Origin: Luteimonas sp.
GTDB lineage: Bacteria; Pseudomonadota; Gammaproteobacteria; Xanthomonadales; Xanthomonadaceae
Reading direction: 5' to 3'
NCBI GenBank assembly: GCA_024707405.1
Contig: JANPZU010000001.1
Coordinates: 186,001 to 250,000, forward strand
Length of the DNA: 64,000 nucleotides
Part shown: positions 18,808 to 28,358 of the stretch, piece after piece
Numbering within the stretch: position 1 is the first letter of the stretch
Layout: each line of letters starts with the position of its first letter
Position numbers and translations under genes: made by a program
The notes under the pieces: model-generated
The model's database searches: none
What the model was told of the DNA's origin: nothing
What the model saw: the letters and a program-made list of their open reading frames with translations, nothing else

Positions 18808-19562
18808 GCGGCGGCCTGTTCGCTGTCGCCGTCAACCAGCGGACGCAGTCGTGGATCCAGCGCCACCCGCTCGTCGAACACGAAGCAGCCACCCTCGTAA
18901 CCGATGCCGCCGACCGCCTCGAAGTAGCCGAGGATGCCGCCCTCGAGTTGCAGCACGTTGTCCATGCCGCTGTCGCGCATCCACAGTGCGGCTTTCTCGC
19001 AACGGATGCCACCGGTGCAGAAGCTGACCACGGTCGCGTCGGCCAGTGCATCGCGATGCGGTTCCAGTGCACCGGGAAGATCGGTGAACTTGTCGATCGG
19101 CAATGTCAGCGCGCCGGCGAAGGTGCCGTGCACGATTTCCTCGCGGTTGCGCGTGTCCAGCAGCACCAGGCGACGACCCACGTCGTCCGTGCCTTGCTCG
19201 ATCCAGCGTGCAAGATCGCCCGGGGCGACCGACGGAGCACGCTCGCGCGCAAGCGGCGCGGCACCTTCGCGGCGGAAGCTGATGATCTCCGGCTTCAGCT
19301 TGACCTTGAGCCTTGCGAACGGTCGCGTCGCACTGTCGCTGTGCTTGACCTGGATCGCGGCGAAGCGCGGGTCGATGCGCAGCCAGGACAGGAACGCCTC
19401 GATGGCGTCAGCTTCACCGGCCAGGAACAGGTTGATGCCCTCGCCCGCGACCAGGACGCTGCCGAGCAGGCCGTGCTGCTCGGCCTGCGTGCGCACGGCG
19501 TCGGCCAGCGCCGACGGGTCGGCGATTTCGATGAAGTGGTAGGCGGCGATGTTGCGGATCAT
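18804..19562 (-). CDS. trhO: tRNA uridine(34) hydroxylase TrhO (rhodanese domain)
   Basis: Encodes 252 residues. The N-terminal acylphosphatase-like domain (GLLGSVLVAGEGINLFLAG) is followed by a rhodanese domain with the active loop CTGGIRCEKAALWM at about residues 180-193. This exact loop and domain order mark TrhO (YceA), which makes 5-hydroxyuridine at tRNA position 34 with oxygen, an early step toward cmo5U/mcmo5U. A coupled small membrane protein gene lies downstream. The ATG lies six bases after TAGAAT with no ribosome site, suggesting a leaderless mRNA. Confidence 0.95.
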   Translation of the reverse strand: MIRNIAAYHFIEIADPSALADAVRTQAEQHGLLGSVLVAGEGINLFLAGEADAIEAFLSWLRIDPRFAAIQVKHSDSATRPFARLKVKLKPEIISFRREGAAPLARERAPSVAPGDLARWIEQGTDDVGRRLVLLDTRNREEIVHGTFAGALTLPIDKFTDLPGALEPHRDALADATVVSFCTGGIRCEKAALWMRDSGMDNVLQLEGGILGYFEAVGGIGYEGGCFVFDERVALDPRLRPLVDGDSEQAAA

Positions 19563-19568
19563 GGCGAC

Positions 19569-19574
19569 ATTCTA
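19569..19574 (-). promoter_or_regulatory. Candidate -10 element for leaderless trhO mRNA
   Basis: Minus-strand TAGAAT, then GTCGCC, then ATG. There is no Shine-Dalgarno-like sequence in the interval. Confidence 0.45.
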
Positions 19575-19608
19575 GCCGTCACGACCGACCCTGCCGCCGT
19601 CCCGCGAC

Positions 19609-21156
19609 TCACTCGTGGTTGTCGCGCACGAAGCGGTCGAGCAGGCGCACGCCGAAGGCGGTGGCGCCTGCAGGCACCGTCGGTTTCGCCGAGTCGTACC
19701 AGTCCTTGCCGGCGATATCCAGGTGCGCCCACGGCACGTCGCGAGACACCCATTCGCCGATGAAGTACGCCGCCACGCCAGCGCCGGGCGTGGCACCGCC
19801 ATTGCGCAGGTCGGCGATGGGCGACTTCAGGCCCTTGGCGTAGTCGTCGCGGAGCGGCATGCGCCAGAGCAGTTCGCCGCTGGCCTCGCCGGCCGCGAGC
19901 AACTGGTCGGCCAGTTCGTCGCCGCGCGCGAACAGGCCGGCGTAATCGTTGCCGAGCGCGGTCATGATGGCGCCGGTCAGTGTGGCGACATCGACGATCA
20001 GCCTGGGCTTGTGCTGCCGCTGCACGTACCAGAGCGCATCGGTCAGCACCATGCGTCCTTCGGCATCGGTGCTGATGATCTCGAAGGTCTTGCCCGATGC
20101 GGTGCGCACGACGTCGCCGGGACGCGCCGCGCTGCCCGACGGCATGTTCTCGGCCAGCGCGGCCACTGCGACCACGTTCACCGGCGCCTTGCGTCCGGCC
20201 AGCCCGAGCACCGTCGCCGTGACCGCCGCCGCGCCGCTCATGTCGCCCTTCATCTGCCACATGTTGGTGCCGGGCTTGATGGTGATGCCGCCGCTGTCGA
20301 AAGTGATGCCCTTGCCCACGAACGCCAGCGGCGCCTCGCCCGCTGCTCCGCCGCGATAGCTGACCAGCAGCAAGCGCGGCGGGCGCACGCTGCCCTGCCC
20401 GACCGAGAGGATGCCGCCCATGCCGAGCCGTTCCATCGCCGGCACGTCCAGCACCTCGATGCTCACCGGCAAGCCACGCGCCTGCTCGCGCACGCGCGCG
20501 ACGAATTCCTCCGGCCACAAGGCATTGCCCGGTTCGGATGCGAGGTCGCGCGCGAAGTTCACCGCACCGGCGACCTGCTGCCAGTCCGAGGCATAGGCCG
20601 ATGCCGCGCCTGCGCCGGCATGGCTGCGGATGACCAGTTCGCCCGTGCCCGGCGATGCCTGTTCGGCATCGTCGTCCTTGCGCGAGCGGTACTTGTCGAA
20701 GCCGTACTGGCCGAGTTCCGCGCCGAACGCGAGGTGCGATGCGGCGTCCGCCTCGCTCCCATCCCAGACCAGCTCGATGCGCGACGCACGCGCCTTACCG
20801 AGCGTGCGCGCAACGGTTCCGCCCACGTCCTCGAGCAGCAACGGTTCGACACCGTCCTTGCCCAGTCCGACGACCAGCAGCCGGTCGTAGCCCGCGAAGC
20901 CGCGCAGGTCGAGCGTGGAGTCCTTGCGTCCCTTGAAGCCTTCGGCCTCGGCCAAGCGGCGCAACGCACCATCGGAGCGCGTGTCGATCGCATCGAAGCT
21001 GCCGCCTGCCGGCAATCCCTCGGCCACTGCGATGGCCACCGTGCCGCCTTCGGGCACCTGGTGGTCGGCGAACGACATCGTGCGCTGCGCATGCGCCTGC
21101 GGCAGGAACAACAGCGCCAGCAAGGCTGACGCAACGGCAAGGAAAGGTCTGGACAT
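19609..21156 (-). CDS. Exported M17 leucyl aminopeptidase
   Basis: Encodes 515 residues. The M17 signature NTDAEGRLxL appears as STDAEGRMVLTDAL (about residue 375), with the upstream metal-binding FVGKGITFDSGGITIKPG block, so both zinc sites and the bicarbonate-binding Arg are in place. Unusually for the cytoplasmic PepA group it begins with a clear Sec signal (MSRPFLAVASALLALLFLPQAHAQ), indicating a periplasmic or secreted aminopeptidase, as known in several Lysobacter/Xanthomonas relatives. The start is set at that Met; GGGGCAG lies upstream. It ends 46 bases from trhO in the same direction. Confidence 0.93.
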   Translation of the reverse strand: MSRPFLAVASALLALLFLPQAHAQRTMSFADHQVPEGGTVAIAVAEGLPAGGSFDAIDTRSDGALRRLAEAEGFKGRKDSTLDLRGFAGYDRLLVVGLGKDGVEPLLLEDVGGTVARTLGKARASRIELVWDGSEADAASHLAFGAELGQYGFDKYRSRKDDDAEQASPGTGELVIRSHAGAGAASAYASDWQQVAGAVNFARDLASEPGNALWPEEFVARVREQARGLPVSIEVLDVPAMERLGMGGILSVGQGSVRPPRLLLVSYRGGAAGEAPLAFVGKGITFDSGGITIKPGTNMWQMKGDMSGAAAVTATVLGLAGRKAPVNVVAVAALAENMPSGSAARPGDVVRTASGKTFEIISTDAEGRMVLTDALWYVQRQHKPRLIVDVATLTGAIMTALGNDYAGLFARGDELADQLLAAGEASGELLWRMPLRDDYAKGLKSPIADLRNGGATPGAGVAAYFIGEWVSRDVPWAHLDIAGKDWYDSAKPTVPAGATAFGVRLLDRFVRDNHE

Positions 21157-21256
21157 TCGGCTGCCCCGTCTGGTCAGGAAGGAAATGCACGACGCACGGC
21201 GCCGGATGCAGCCATCGACCATACCGTGCACGGCCGCGCACGGGGCATGCCGGAAG

Positions 21257-22573
21257 TCATGCCGCGGGCGGCGACCGCCTCGAAGACATGCGGGCGAGCC
21301 ACATCAACACGCCGCCCAGCAGCATCGCGATGCCGACGTTGCGCAACTCCTGCACGCTCGCATGCGCGACCAGCCACGCGATCACCAGCAGCGCCGTCGC
21401 CACCACCCACATCCCGCCCGGCACGGTGAACAGTGCAGGGGCGATGCCGCCCGCGCGTTCGCGACGGCGCAGCACCGGCACCGCGAGGCAGGTCGCGGCA
21501 TAGGCCAGCAATCGCGTGATGGTGCTCAGCGCCACCGCCGCCAGGAACGAACCCGACAACGTCAACACCAGCATGCAGGCCGCCGTAAGCACGATGGCGA
21601 CATGCGGCGTGTGGAAACGACTGTGCGTGCGCCCGAACCAGCCCGGCAACTGTCCATGCTCGGCCATGCCGTAGAGCAGGCGCGGCGCGGCGAGCACCAG
21701 GCCATTGAGCGTACCGGTGATCGAGATGACCGCACCGATCACCACGATCGCGGCGCCAAGGCTGCCCGCGAACCGTCCCGCCGCATCGGCGAGCGGCGTG
21801 GCCGAGGTCGCCAGTTCCGGCAGCGTGCCGATGCTGACCACCTGGATCAGCATGTACAGCGGCACGATCACCGCCATCGCGGTGAGGATGGCGAACGGCA
21901 GGTTCTTGCGCGGATCGCGCACCTCGCCGGCAGGCACGGTCGCGGTCTCGAAACCCGTGAACGCGAACACCAGCAGCAGCATCGCCGTCGAGAAGCTGGC
22001 GGGCGTGGGCGTGGATTGCGGCACGTAGCTCGAAGGCTCCACGAAGAACAACCCGACCGCGACGAACAGCACCAGCGGCACCAGCTTGCCGATGGTGAAC
22101 ACGTTGGCGACGATCGCCGCCGTGCGCACGCCGCGGATGTTGACCATCGCGATCGCCACGGTCGCCGCCAGCGCCACCGCCACGCGCCCTGGCGTCGATG
22201 CGAGCGCCGGCCAGAAGTGCGCGAGGTACTGGATGAGCAGGTTGCAAAGCGCCGCGAACGCGGTCACGCGCGTCAGCCACACCAGCCACCCGACCTGGAA
22301 ACCGACCACCGGGCCGAACGCCGTGCGCGCATAGAGGTACGGCCCGCCGGTCTGCTCGAAACGGCTGCCGACTTCGGCGAAGCACAACACCACCAGCATC
22401 ACCAGCGCCGCACAGGCCAGGTAGGCCAGCAGCGCCCACGGGCCGAGGATCTCGTGCACGCGCGAAGGCAAGCCGAAGATGCCGGCGCCGATCACCGAAT
22501 TGATCACCAGCGCGACCATGCTGCCGCGGCCGATGCCGCGTACCAGCTCCCCGCCCCGCCCCCCTTGCACCAC
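21257..22573 (-). CDS. APC-family amino-acid permease
   Basis: Encodes ~438 residues with 12 membrane segments. The family opening SMVALVINSVIGAGIFGLPS (TM1 with the GAGIFG turn that contacts substrate) and FAFTGFETATVPAGEVRDPRKNLPFA (TM6 and loop) are diagnostic. The substrate amino acid is not evident. The start is a GTG (22573, with a second GTG one codon on); it lies three bases after the stop of the DUF6164 gene, so translation is probably coupled. No independent ribosome site is visible. Confidence 0.9.
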   Translation of the reverse strand: MVQGGRGGELVRGIGRGSMVALVINSVIGAGIFGLPSRVHEILGPWALLAYLACAALVMLVVLCFAEVGSRFEQTGGPYLYARTAFGPVVGFQVGWLVWLTRVTAFAALCNLLIQYLAHFWPALASTPGRVAVALAATVAIAMVNIRGVRTAAIVANVFTIGKLVPLVLFVAVGLFFVEPSSYVPQSTPTPASFSTAMLLLVFAFTGFETATVPAGEVRDPRKNLPFAILTAMAVIVPLYMLIQVVSIGTLPELATSATPLADAAGRFAGSLGAAIVVIGAVISITGTLNGLVLAAPRLLYGMAEHGQLPGWFGRTHSRFHTPHVAIVLTAACMLVLTLSGSFLAAVALSTITRLLAYAATCLAVPVLRRRERAGGIAPALFTVPGGMWVVATALLVIAWLVAHASVQELRNVGIAMLLGGVLMWLARMSSRRSPPAA

Positions 22574-22576
22574 CAG

Positions 22577-22942
22577 TCAGGCCCGCAGGATCAGGTACGG
22601 CAAGGCCAGGATCGCCAGCAGCAGCACGATGGCCACCAGCCGCCACGCCACCTGCAGCGGCTGCGTCCGCACCAGTCCGGAGAAGGTTTCCGCCGTGCCA
22701 TCGCGCCGGGCCGAGACATGCTCGGCGCGCACGCGCGCCTGCCGCTGGCGCTGGTAATCGGCCATCAGCCGCTTGGCCTCGGGCAGGTCGTCGTTCTCAC
22801 GGATCCAGATGCCACCCGCGGAGATCCCGAACACGCTCGGCGGCGTCTGGTAGTACTCGATGCGGGCCGCTTCGAGGAAGCCGCGCACATCGTCGGCTTC
22901 ATCGTCGGGCACGTGGCGCAGGTTGAGCAGCAGTTTGGCCAT
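22577..22942 (-). CDS. DUF6164 family membrane protein
   Basis: Encodes 121 residues. An N-terminal ~60-residue domain (MAKLLLNLRHVPDDEADDVR ... GGIWIREN) resembles a small ferredoxin-like signalling/binding fold, followed by a coiled, basic stretch and one C-terminal membrane span (WRLVAIVLLLAILALPYLIL). This arrangement is that of DUF6164 proteins found widely in Gammaproteobacteria; no function is established. It is coupled to the permease gene just downstream. The ATG follows TAGCAT by six bases with no ribosome site. Confidence 0.82.
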   Translation of the reverse strand: MAKLLLNLRHVPDDEADDVRGFLEAARIEYYQTPPSVFGISAGGIWIRENDDLPEAKRLMADYQRQRQARVRAEHVSARRDGTAETFSGLVRTQPLQVAWRLVAIVLLLAILALPYLILRA

Positions 22943-22948
22943 GGCCCG

Positions 22949-22954
22949 ATGCTA
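22949..22954 (-). promoter_or_regulatory. Candidate -10 element for a leaderless transcript
   Basis: Minus-strand TAGCAT, then CGGGCC, then the ATG of the DUF6164 gene. This is the same spacing as at 17513 and 19569. Confidence 0.4.
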
Positions 22955-22988
22955 ACCCGAGACGGTGGCCGAGGCGTGCCGCAGCGCG

Positions 22989-23609
22989 TCAGCGTTTGGT
23001 GGTGATCGCCCGCCGCAGGTTGGAGCGCGCCTGCGCATCCAGGCGTGCATGGAACAAGTCGCTCAGGTAGATCCGTTCCCGGCCCAGCAGCGCCTTCAGG
23101 AACCGCTTGCGGTTGATCCGGAACAGCCAGCCCGGCACATGCCCGCGATACTCGGCGGCGATGCCGCGGTCGTAGGCATCGAACCTGTCGGCATCGGCGC
23201 CCAGGATCGCCATGTCGCAATCGAGGAAGCGGCGGGTATCGTCGCCGATGGCATCGGCCGGGAAATCGCCCGGCGCATGCGTGCCGTGGCGAGTGGTCAG
23301 TTCGATCAGTTCGACCACGCGCGCGATGTCGATCCCCGCCCCCGACATCCACCGCGCGATGCCTTCCGCAGCAAGCGCCGCCGAACGCGATTCGTTGTCG
23401 ATGCGCCCCGCTTCGTAGATCGCATCGTGATAGAGGATCGCCAGCGCCACTTCCCGCGGTTGCGCCCAACCCGGGCCGGCGGCGACCACGTCGTATTGGT
23501 GGAGGACTTCGCGCACATGGTCGAAGCCGTGGTACGCGCGCGGCGGCGTGGCATACGCCATCTGCAAATCATCCACCAGGCCATCGGGGATGTCGGCAGG
23601 CAGCGGCAT
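22989..23609 (-). CDS. HD-superfamily metal-dependent phosphohydrolase (COG4339-like)
   Basis: Encodes ~206 residues. The HD-type metal ligands are visible: the first His in RAYHGFDHVREVLHQYD, the HD pair in LAILYHDAIYE (about residue 62), and ELTTRHGTHAPG further on; DCDMAILGAD supplies the late Asp. COG4339 proteins share this order; substrates are unknown. The chosen ATG lies 4 bases after the stop of the transporter gene upstream; another in-frame ATG at 23624 would overlap that gene. Confidence 0.8.
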   Translation of the reverse strand: MPLPADIPDGLVDDLQMAYATPPRAYHGFDHVREVLHQYDVVAAGPGWAQPREVALAILYHDAIYEAGRIDNESRSAALAAEGIARWMSGAGIDIARVVELIELTTRHGTHAPGDFPADAIGDDTRRFLDCDMAILGADADRFDAYDRGIAAEYRGHVPGWLFRINRKRFLKALLGRERIYLSDLFHARLDAQARSNLRRAITTKR

Positions 23610-23613
23610 GGCG

Positions 23614-24075
23614 TCAGTGCCCATGCCAGGGACGCACCACCAGTGCCGCACCGACGATCACCAGCAATGCACCGAGGATGCGCGTGATGTCGGCAGGACG
23701 TTGCTGGCCGAGCACGCCGAAGTGATCCAGCAGCAACGAAGCCACTACCTGCCCCAGCACGACGAGGCAGATCATCGAACCCGCGCCCAGCTTCGGCACC
23801 AGCAGCGTCGCGGCGAACACGAAGGCTGCGCCGATGGCGCCACCCAGCCAGATCCACGCCGGCAACGAGGACAACGCCTGCGCCGGCACCAGCGGCGTGC
23901 GCGTCGCCAGCAGCAAGGCGCCGAGCAGGCACGTGCCGACCAGGAACGAAATGAACGAGGCATACAGCGCACCGTTGGTCTGCGTGCCCAGCCGTGCATT
24001 GATCAATGCCTGCAGCGGCAGCAAGGCTCCGATGACCACCGCTGCCACCACGCCCAGGATCGCCCAGCTTTTCAT
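23614..24075 (-). CDS. DMT-superfamily transporter (DUF606/YdcZ type)
   Basis: Encodes 153 residues with five predicted membrane helices. The opening GALLPLQALINARLGTQTNGALYASFISFLVG and the middle PKLGAGSMICLVVLGQVVASLLLDHFG are the two conserved halves of DUF606, a one-domain branch of the drug/metabolite transporter superfamily that probably works as a dimer. The substrate is unknown. Its ATG starts one base after the stop codon of the MHS transporter gene, so the two are tightly coupled. Confidence 0.88.
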   Translation of the reverse strand: MKSWAILGVVAAVVIGALLPLQALINARLGTQTNGALYASFISFLVGTCLLGALLLATRTPLVPAQALSSLPAWIWLGGAIGAAFVFAATLLVPKLGAGSMICLVVLGQVVASLLLDHFGVLGQQRPADITRILGALLVIVGAALVVRPWHGH

Positions 24076-24076
24076 C

Positions 24077-25381
24077 TCATGCCTCCGGTGATGCGCTGGG
24101 TTCGCGCACGGCCAGCAATGCCAGCAGGCTCAGCAGCGCGGCACCGGCGAGGTAGTAGCCAACCCACTGCAAACCAAGGTTGCCGGCCAGCCAAGTCGCG
24201 ATGTACGGCGCCAGCGACGCGCCGAAGATGCCCGAGAGGTTGAATGCCAGCGACGCGCCGGTATAACGCACGCGCGCCGGGAACTGTTCGGCGAGGATCG
24301 TCCCCACTGGCCCGTACGTCATGCCCATCAGGCCGAGGCCCAGCACGAGGAACAGCAGGCTGCCACCGAGGCTGCCGGCCACGAACAGCGGCGCGAAGAA
24401 CAGCCCGAACACGATGATCGCGACCGTCGCCACGATCATCGCCCGCCGTCGACCATGGCGATCGGCGTACAGCGCGGCGAACGGGATGGTCAGCCCGAAG
24501 AACACCACCCCGGCCATCTGCAGCCACAGGAACTGCTCGCGCGTGTAACCGAGCTGCGACGTGCCCCAACTGAGCGAGAACACCGTCATCAGGTAGAACA
24601 GCACGAAGGTCGACAACGTCAGCAAGGTGCCGATGAACAATGCGCGCGGATGCTCGACCAGCACGTCGCGCATCGGCATCCGCGAGCGATCCTGTTTGTC
24701 GATCACCTTCTGGAAATCCGGTGTCTCGTCGATCTTCAACCGCACCCACAGCCCCACCAGCACCAACACTGCGCTGGCAAGGAACGGCACGCGCCAGCCC
24801 CAGGCGAAGAACGCTTCGTCGCTCATGAAATGCGTCAGCAACAGGAAGGTGCCGGTGGACAGGAAGAAACCGATCGGCGCGCCCAACTGCGGGAACATCC
24901 CGTACCACGCACGCTTGCCCGGCGGCGCGTTCTCGGTCGCCAGCAACACCGCACCACCCCACTCACCACCCAGACCCAGCCCCTGCCCGAATCGGCACAG
25001 CGCCAGCAAGGCCGGTGCCAGCACGCCGATCTGCGCATAGGTCGGCAACAGCCCGATGACGACCGTCGAGATGCCCATCGTCAGCAACGCCGCGACCAGC
25101 GTGGCCTTGCGCCCGACGCGGTCGCCGAAATGCCCGAACAACGCCGAGCCGATGGGCCGTGCGAAGAACGCCAATGCGAACGTCGCCAGCGACTGCAGCG
25201 TGGCCGAGGCCGGATCGGCCGCCGGGAAGAACAGGTGCGGGAACACCAGCACCGCCGCGGTGGCATAGATGTAGAAATCGAAGAACTCGATGGTGGTGCC
25301 GATCAGGCTCGCGAACAGGACACGGCCCTTGCCGTGCCCGTTCGCCGCCTTGCCTTCGATGGATGGCGCCGCGTCGCTCAC
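24077..25381 (-). CDS. MFS transporter, metabolite:H+ symporter (MHS) family
   Basis: Encodes 434 residues with 12 membrane segments. GTTIEFFDFYIYATAAVLVFP at TM1, the loop FGHFGDRVGRKATL and RFGQGLGLGGEWGGAVLLATE are the standard MHS (ProP/KgtP/ShiA) signatures; these carry carboxylates, betaine or similar solutes with protons. The start is a GTG at 25381 preceded by AAAGGG, giving the usual short polar N-terminus. It sits 13 bases after the S9 peptidase stop codon and is probably in its operon. A second MHS transporter is at 53972. Confidence 0.9.
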   Translation of the reverse strand: MSDAAPSIEGKAANGHGKGRVLFASLIGTTIEFFDFYIYATAAVLVFPHLFFPAADPASATLQSLATFALAFFARPIGSALFGHFGDRVGRKATLVAALLTMGISTVVIGLLPTYAQIGVLAPALLALCRFGQGLGLGGEWGGAVLLATENAPPGKRAWYGMFPQLGAPIGFFLSTGTFLLLTHFMSDEAFFAWGWRVPFLASAVLVLVGLWVRLKIDETPDFQKVIDKQDRSRMPMRDVLVEHPRALFIGTLLTLSTFVLFYLMTVFSLSWGTSQLGYTREQFLWLQMAGVVFFGLTIPFAALYADRHGRRRAMIVATVAIIVFGLFFAPLFVAGSLGGSLLFLVLGLGLMGMTYGPVGTILAEQFPARVRYTGASLAFNLSGIFGASLAPYIATWLAGNLGLQWVGYYLAGAALLSLLALLAVREPSASPEA

Positions 25382-25394
25382 CTGGCAATACCCT

Positions 25395-27446
25395 TTACTT
25401 CTTCCCGCTGGCCGCCGGCAGCGCGTATTCGACCTGGTACGGCGGCGGTTCGCCACCCGGCCCCTTGAGGTAGTGATCCATCCACTGCATCAGCCGCACC
25501 GAGTAGTCGTAGCGCGAGGCTGCACGTGCATTGCCATGGCCCTCGCCCGGATACAGCACCAGCCGCACCGGTGCCTGTCCGGCCAGCTTGAGGTAGCGGT
25601 ACATCATGTACGACTGCATCACCGGCACGCGCGGATCGGCTTCGCCGTGCAGGATCAGCGTGGGCGTTTTCGATTTCTGCGCATGCGTGATCGGGCTGGT
25701 CTGGCGATACAGCTCCGGGTTCTCCCACGGCCACGTGCCCCAGTGCACGAGGTTCTGTTCCCACGGGATGTCGCCGGTGGTGACCAGGCTGGCCTGGTCG
25801 GAAATGCCGACGAACATCACCGACGCGGCGAAACGGTCGCTGTAATGCGTCGAGCCCCAGGCACTGGCATAGCCACCATAGGAACCGCCGGTGATGCCGA
25901 CCTTGTTTCCATCGACGAGCCCGATCCCGATCAGGTGATCGACACCATCGACCACGTCGTCGAATTCTTCCATGCCAGGACGGCCGAAACCCTGCTTCGA
26001 GAACGCGACACCACGACCGGTGCTGCTGCGGTAGTTGGGCAGGAACACCGCATACCCTTGCGCGGCTGCATGGTGCAACGGCTGCGAATACGCGGTGAGC
26101 CAGCCGTTGGAATAATGCGATTCCGGGCCACCGTGCACCACGACGATCAGCGGCGCGCGCGCCGCAGGTGGCACGCGTGCGCCGGCATGCTGCAGCGGAC
26201 GCACCAGCAGGCCTTCGATCTCCAGTCCGTCACGTGCCGCGTAACGGATCACCTCCTGCTGCGCGAGGCGGACATCCTTCAACCATGGATTGCTGTCGGT
26301 CAGGCGCCGGGCTTCAGCCGTGCCGGCCGGCAGCAGGAACACTTCGGACGGATGCTGCGGCGTGCTGCCGGTCAACGCGATGTCGCCCTGCGACGCCACG
26401 TTGAAGCCCGTCCACACCGGGCCCGCCGCAGGCAACAGCGTGCGTTGCTCGCCACCACCCACGCCCACTTCAGCCAGGCGTGCCTGCACGCCCTCGTGGC
26501 TCAGGAACAACAAGGTCGAGGCATCACGCCATTCGACATCCACGACATGGCCTTCGAGCCCGGGCAACAGGTCACGCCAGGCGCCGCCCTGCTTGCCGAC
26601 CACGAACAGCCGGCCCTGCTGCGCATCGTGCTTGTCTTCGGCGGAGATGAAGGCCAGGTGCTCGCCATCCGGACTCCACGACAGCCCCGAGATCTTGCCG
26701 GGATTGTCGACCGTGCCCAGCACGCGACCATCGGTGGACACGATGCGCACGCGGGTGAACACCAGCGTGTCGTCGGTCAACTGGCGCGGCGCAACCAGCA
26801 ATGCGAGGCGATCGCCCGCCGGACTCCACGCGACCGACTGCACGCTGCCTTCCACCGCCACCAGCCTCGGCGCGGCTTGCGCGTCGTCGAGGTTCGCGAT
26901 CCACAACTGCACGGCATGCCAGTCTTCCTCGTACACCTTCTGCGTGAAGCCCTGCTTCTTCAGCGCCTTGAGCGCATCGCTCTCCGGTTCGGTCGCGAGC
27001 AGCGCGGCCTGCCGACCATCGGGCGACAGGCTGAAGGAAGACACATCGGATTTGAGTTTGGCAATGACGCTCGACTCGCCGCCATGCAGCGGAATGCGGT
27101 AGAGCGCGCGCGTTTCGTCGCCTTGGCGCTTGGCCAGGAACGCGATCCCGCGGCTGTCGGGCAGCCATTCCACCCCGCCGACATTGACCTTGCCGGTCAC
27201 GAAACCGCGGCTGCTGCCGTTGCGGTCGGCGACATGCAACTCGTTCCAGGCCGGGCCGTCGTCATCGACGCCGATCTCGCGCGGCACCGACAGTCCGTAC
27301 GCCACCTGCGTGCCATCCGGACTCACCGCGGCCTGCGATACGCCACGCACCTTCGCAATCTGCTCGAGGGTCAGCCCGCCGTTCGCCCATGCACTACCCG
27401 CGACGACGGACAGGCCCAGTACCAACCACACCTTCAAAACGCGCAT
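25395..27446 (-). CDS. Exported S9-family (prolyl oligopeptidase-like) peptidase
   Basis: Encodes 683 residues. The signal peptide MRVLKVWLVLGLSVVAGSAWA is followed by a seven-bladed propeller (residues ~30-400) with repeated WSPDGEHLAF/LSPDGRQAAL blades, then an alpha/beta hydrolase domain. The catalytic Ser (about residue 522) lies in GGSYGGYAS, the Asp region in LHGEADPRVPVMQSY, and the His in GEGHGNARA. This matches secreted dipeptidyl/acylaminoacyl peptidases common in Lysobacter. Downstream transporter genes lie in the same direction with tiny gaps. The exact specificity cannot be read from sequence. Confidence 0.94.
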   Translation of the reverse strand: MRVLKVWLVLGLSVVAGSAWANGGLTLEQIAKVRGVSQAAVSPDGTQVAYGLSVPREIGVDDDGPAWNELHVADRNGSSRGFVTGKVNVGGVEWLPDSRGIAFLAKRQGDETRALYRIPLHGGESSVIAKLKSDVSSFSLSPDGRQAALLATEPESDALKALKKQGFTQKVYEEDWHAVQLWIANLDDAQAAPRLVAVEGSVQSVAWSPAGDRLALLVAPRQLTDDTLVFTRVRIVSTDGRVLGTVDNPGKISGLSWSPDGEHLAFISAEDKHDAQQGRLFVVGKQGGAWRDLLPGLEGHVVDVEWRDASTLLFLSHEGVQARLAEVGVGGGEQRTLLPAAGPVWTGFNVASQGDIALTGSTPQHPSEVFLLPAGTAEARRLTDSNPWLKDVRLAQQEVIRYAARDGLEIEGLLVRPLQHAGARVPPAARAPLIVVVHGGPESHYSNGWLTAYSQPLHHAAAQGYAVFLPNYRSSTGRGVAFSKQGFGRPGMEEFDDVVDGVDHLIGIGLVDGNKVGITGGSYGGYASAWGSTHYSDRFAASVMFVGISDQASLVTTGDIPWEQNLVHWGTWPWENPELYRQTSPITHAQKSKTPTLILHGEADPRVPVMQSYMMYRYLKLAGQAPVRLVLYPGEGHGNARAASRYDYSVRLMQWMDHYLKGPGGEPPPYQVEYALPAASGKK

Positions 27447-27542
27447 CCACGATCCCCGATTCCGGTCAGGGCTGCGACTTTGGCGGGGATCGCCTGTGAT
27501 GACAAGGGTCGAAAGCCCGGATCGGGCCATCCGCTGCGGCCG

Positions 27543-28358
27543 TCAGCCGTGCTGGCGCAGCGCGTCGGCAACGCGGGCGAATTCGACCGCAAGTTCGCGA
27601 CGCAAGGCACGCGGGAGCCTGGCGACCAGCGCCTTGGCATCACGTACGCCCGGGGGCAGTGGATTGCCCACCCAGGCGAACACCACGCGGTTGCTCATGC
27701 GTGGTTCCTTCAACACCAGTACCCGGCGCTCGCCGAAGCTGCGCCTGATGCGCGCGATGTGCGGCGCGGGATCATCGCAATAGAGATTGCTCGCCATCAC
27801 GCCGTCCGCGGCCAGCGCATCACGGCAAGTGTCGTACCAGCGCTGCGTGGACAATGCCGCCGGGATGCCGGCGGGGTCGTAGGCGTCCACCAGCAGGATG
27901 TCGTAACGGCCCGGACGCGCCTGCAGGAATCGTTCGCCATCGTCGATGGACACCTGCAAACGCGCATCGTCGTCCGGGATGCGGAAACGCCGCCGCAGCG
28001 CGACCACGTCCGGATCGTTCTCCACCGCCTCCAGCCGCGTCCGTGGCAAGTGGCGATGGCAGAACTTCACCTGCGAACCCCCGCCCAGCCCGACCATCCC
28101 GATCAACGCAGGCTCGGGCCGGAACAACAGGCTCGCCATCATCGTGCGGGTGTAGGGCACCAGCAGGTGCCACGGACGGAAGGTGCGCATGCGGCTCTGG
28201 GTGACGTTGCCGGCGAACTTGAGCTCGGTGTGTCGCCATCCGCGCTTCACCCGTGCCGAGTGCGGCTCCGGCCGGGGCGAATCGCGGATGGATGCCTCCA
28301 CCTCCCGACGCCGCCACCGCAACCATTTCGCGAGCCAACCGTTAGCTTCCACCGACAT
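27543..28358 (-). CDS. Spermidine-synthase-like SAM-fold protein
   Basis: Encodes ~271 residues of Rossmann type. GMVGLGGGSQVKFCHRHLP is the SAM-binding loop and YDILLVDAYDPAGIP the Asp-rich acceptor segment seen in polyamine synthases (SpeE-like), with VENDPDVVALRR as the ribose-binding acidic strand. Many stand-alone proteins of this type are not true spermidine synthases; the N-terminal beta domain is abbreviated, so I would call it SpeE-like only. Three in-frame Met codons (28391, 28373, 28358) are candidates; the last follows GGGA and is chosen with low certainty. Confidence 0.75.
   Translation of the reverse strand: MSVEANGWLAKWLRWRRREVEASIRDSPRPEPHSARVKRGWRHTELKFAGNVTQSRMRTFRPWHLLVPYTRTMMASLLFRPEPALIGMVGLGGGSQVKFCHRHLPRTRLEAVENDPDVVALRRRFRIPDDDARLQVSIDDGERFLQARPGRYDILLVDAYDPAGIPAALSTQRWYDTCRDALAADGVMASNLYCDDPAPHIARIRRSFGERRVLVLKEPRMSNRVVFAWVGNPLPPGVRDAKALVARLPRALRRELAVEFARVADALRQHG

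Noticed and set aside
24077..25456. Upstream ATG-type start for the MHS transporter at 25456
   Set aside because: It would extend the protein into the S9 peptidase gene with an Arg-rich sequence; the GTG at 25381 has AAAGGG and a family-like N-terminus.
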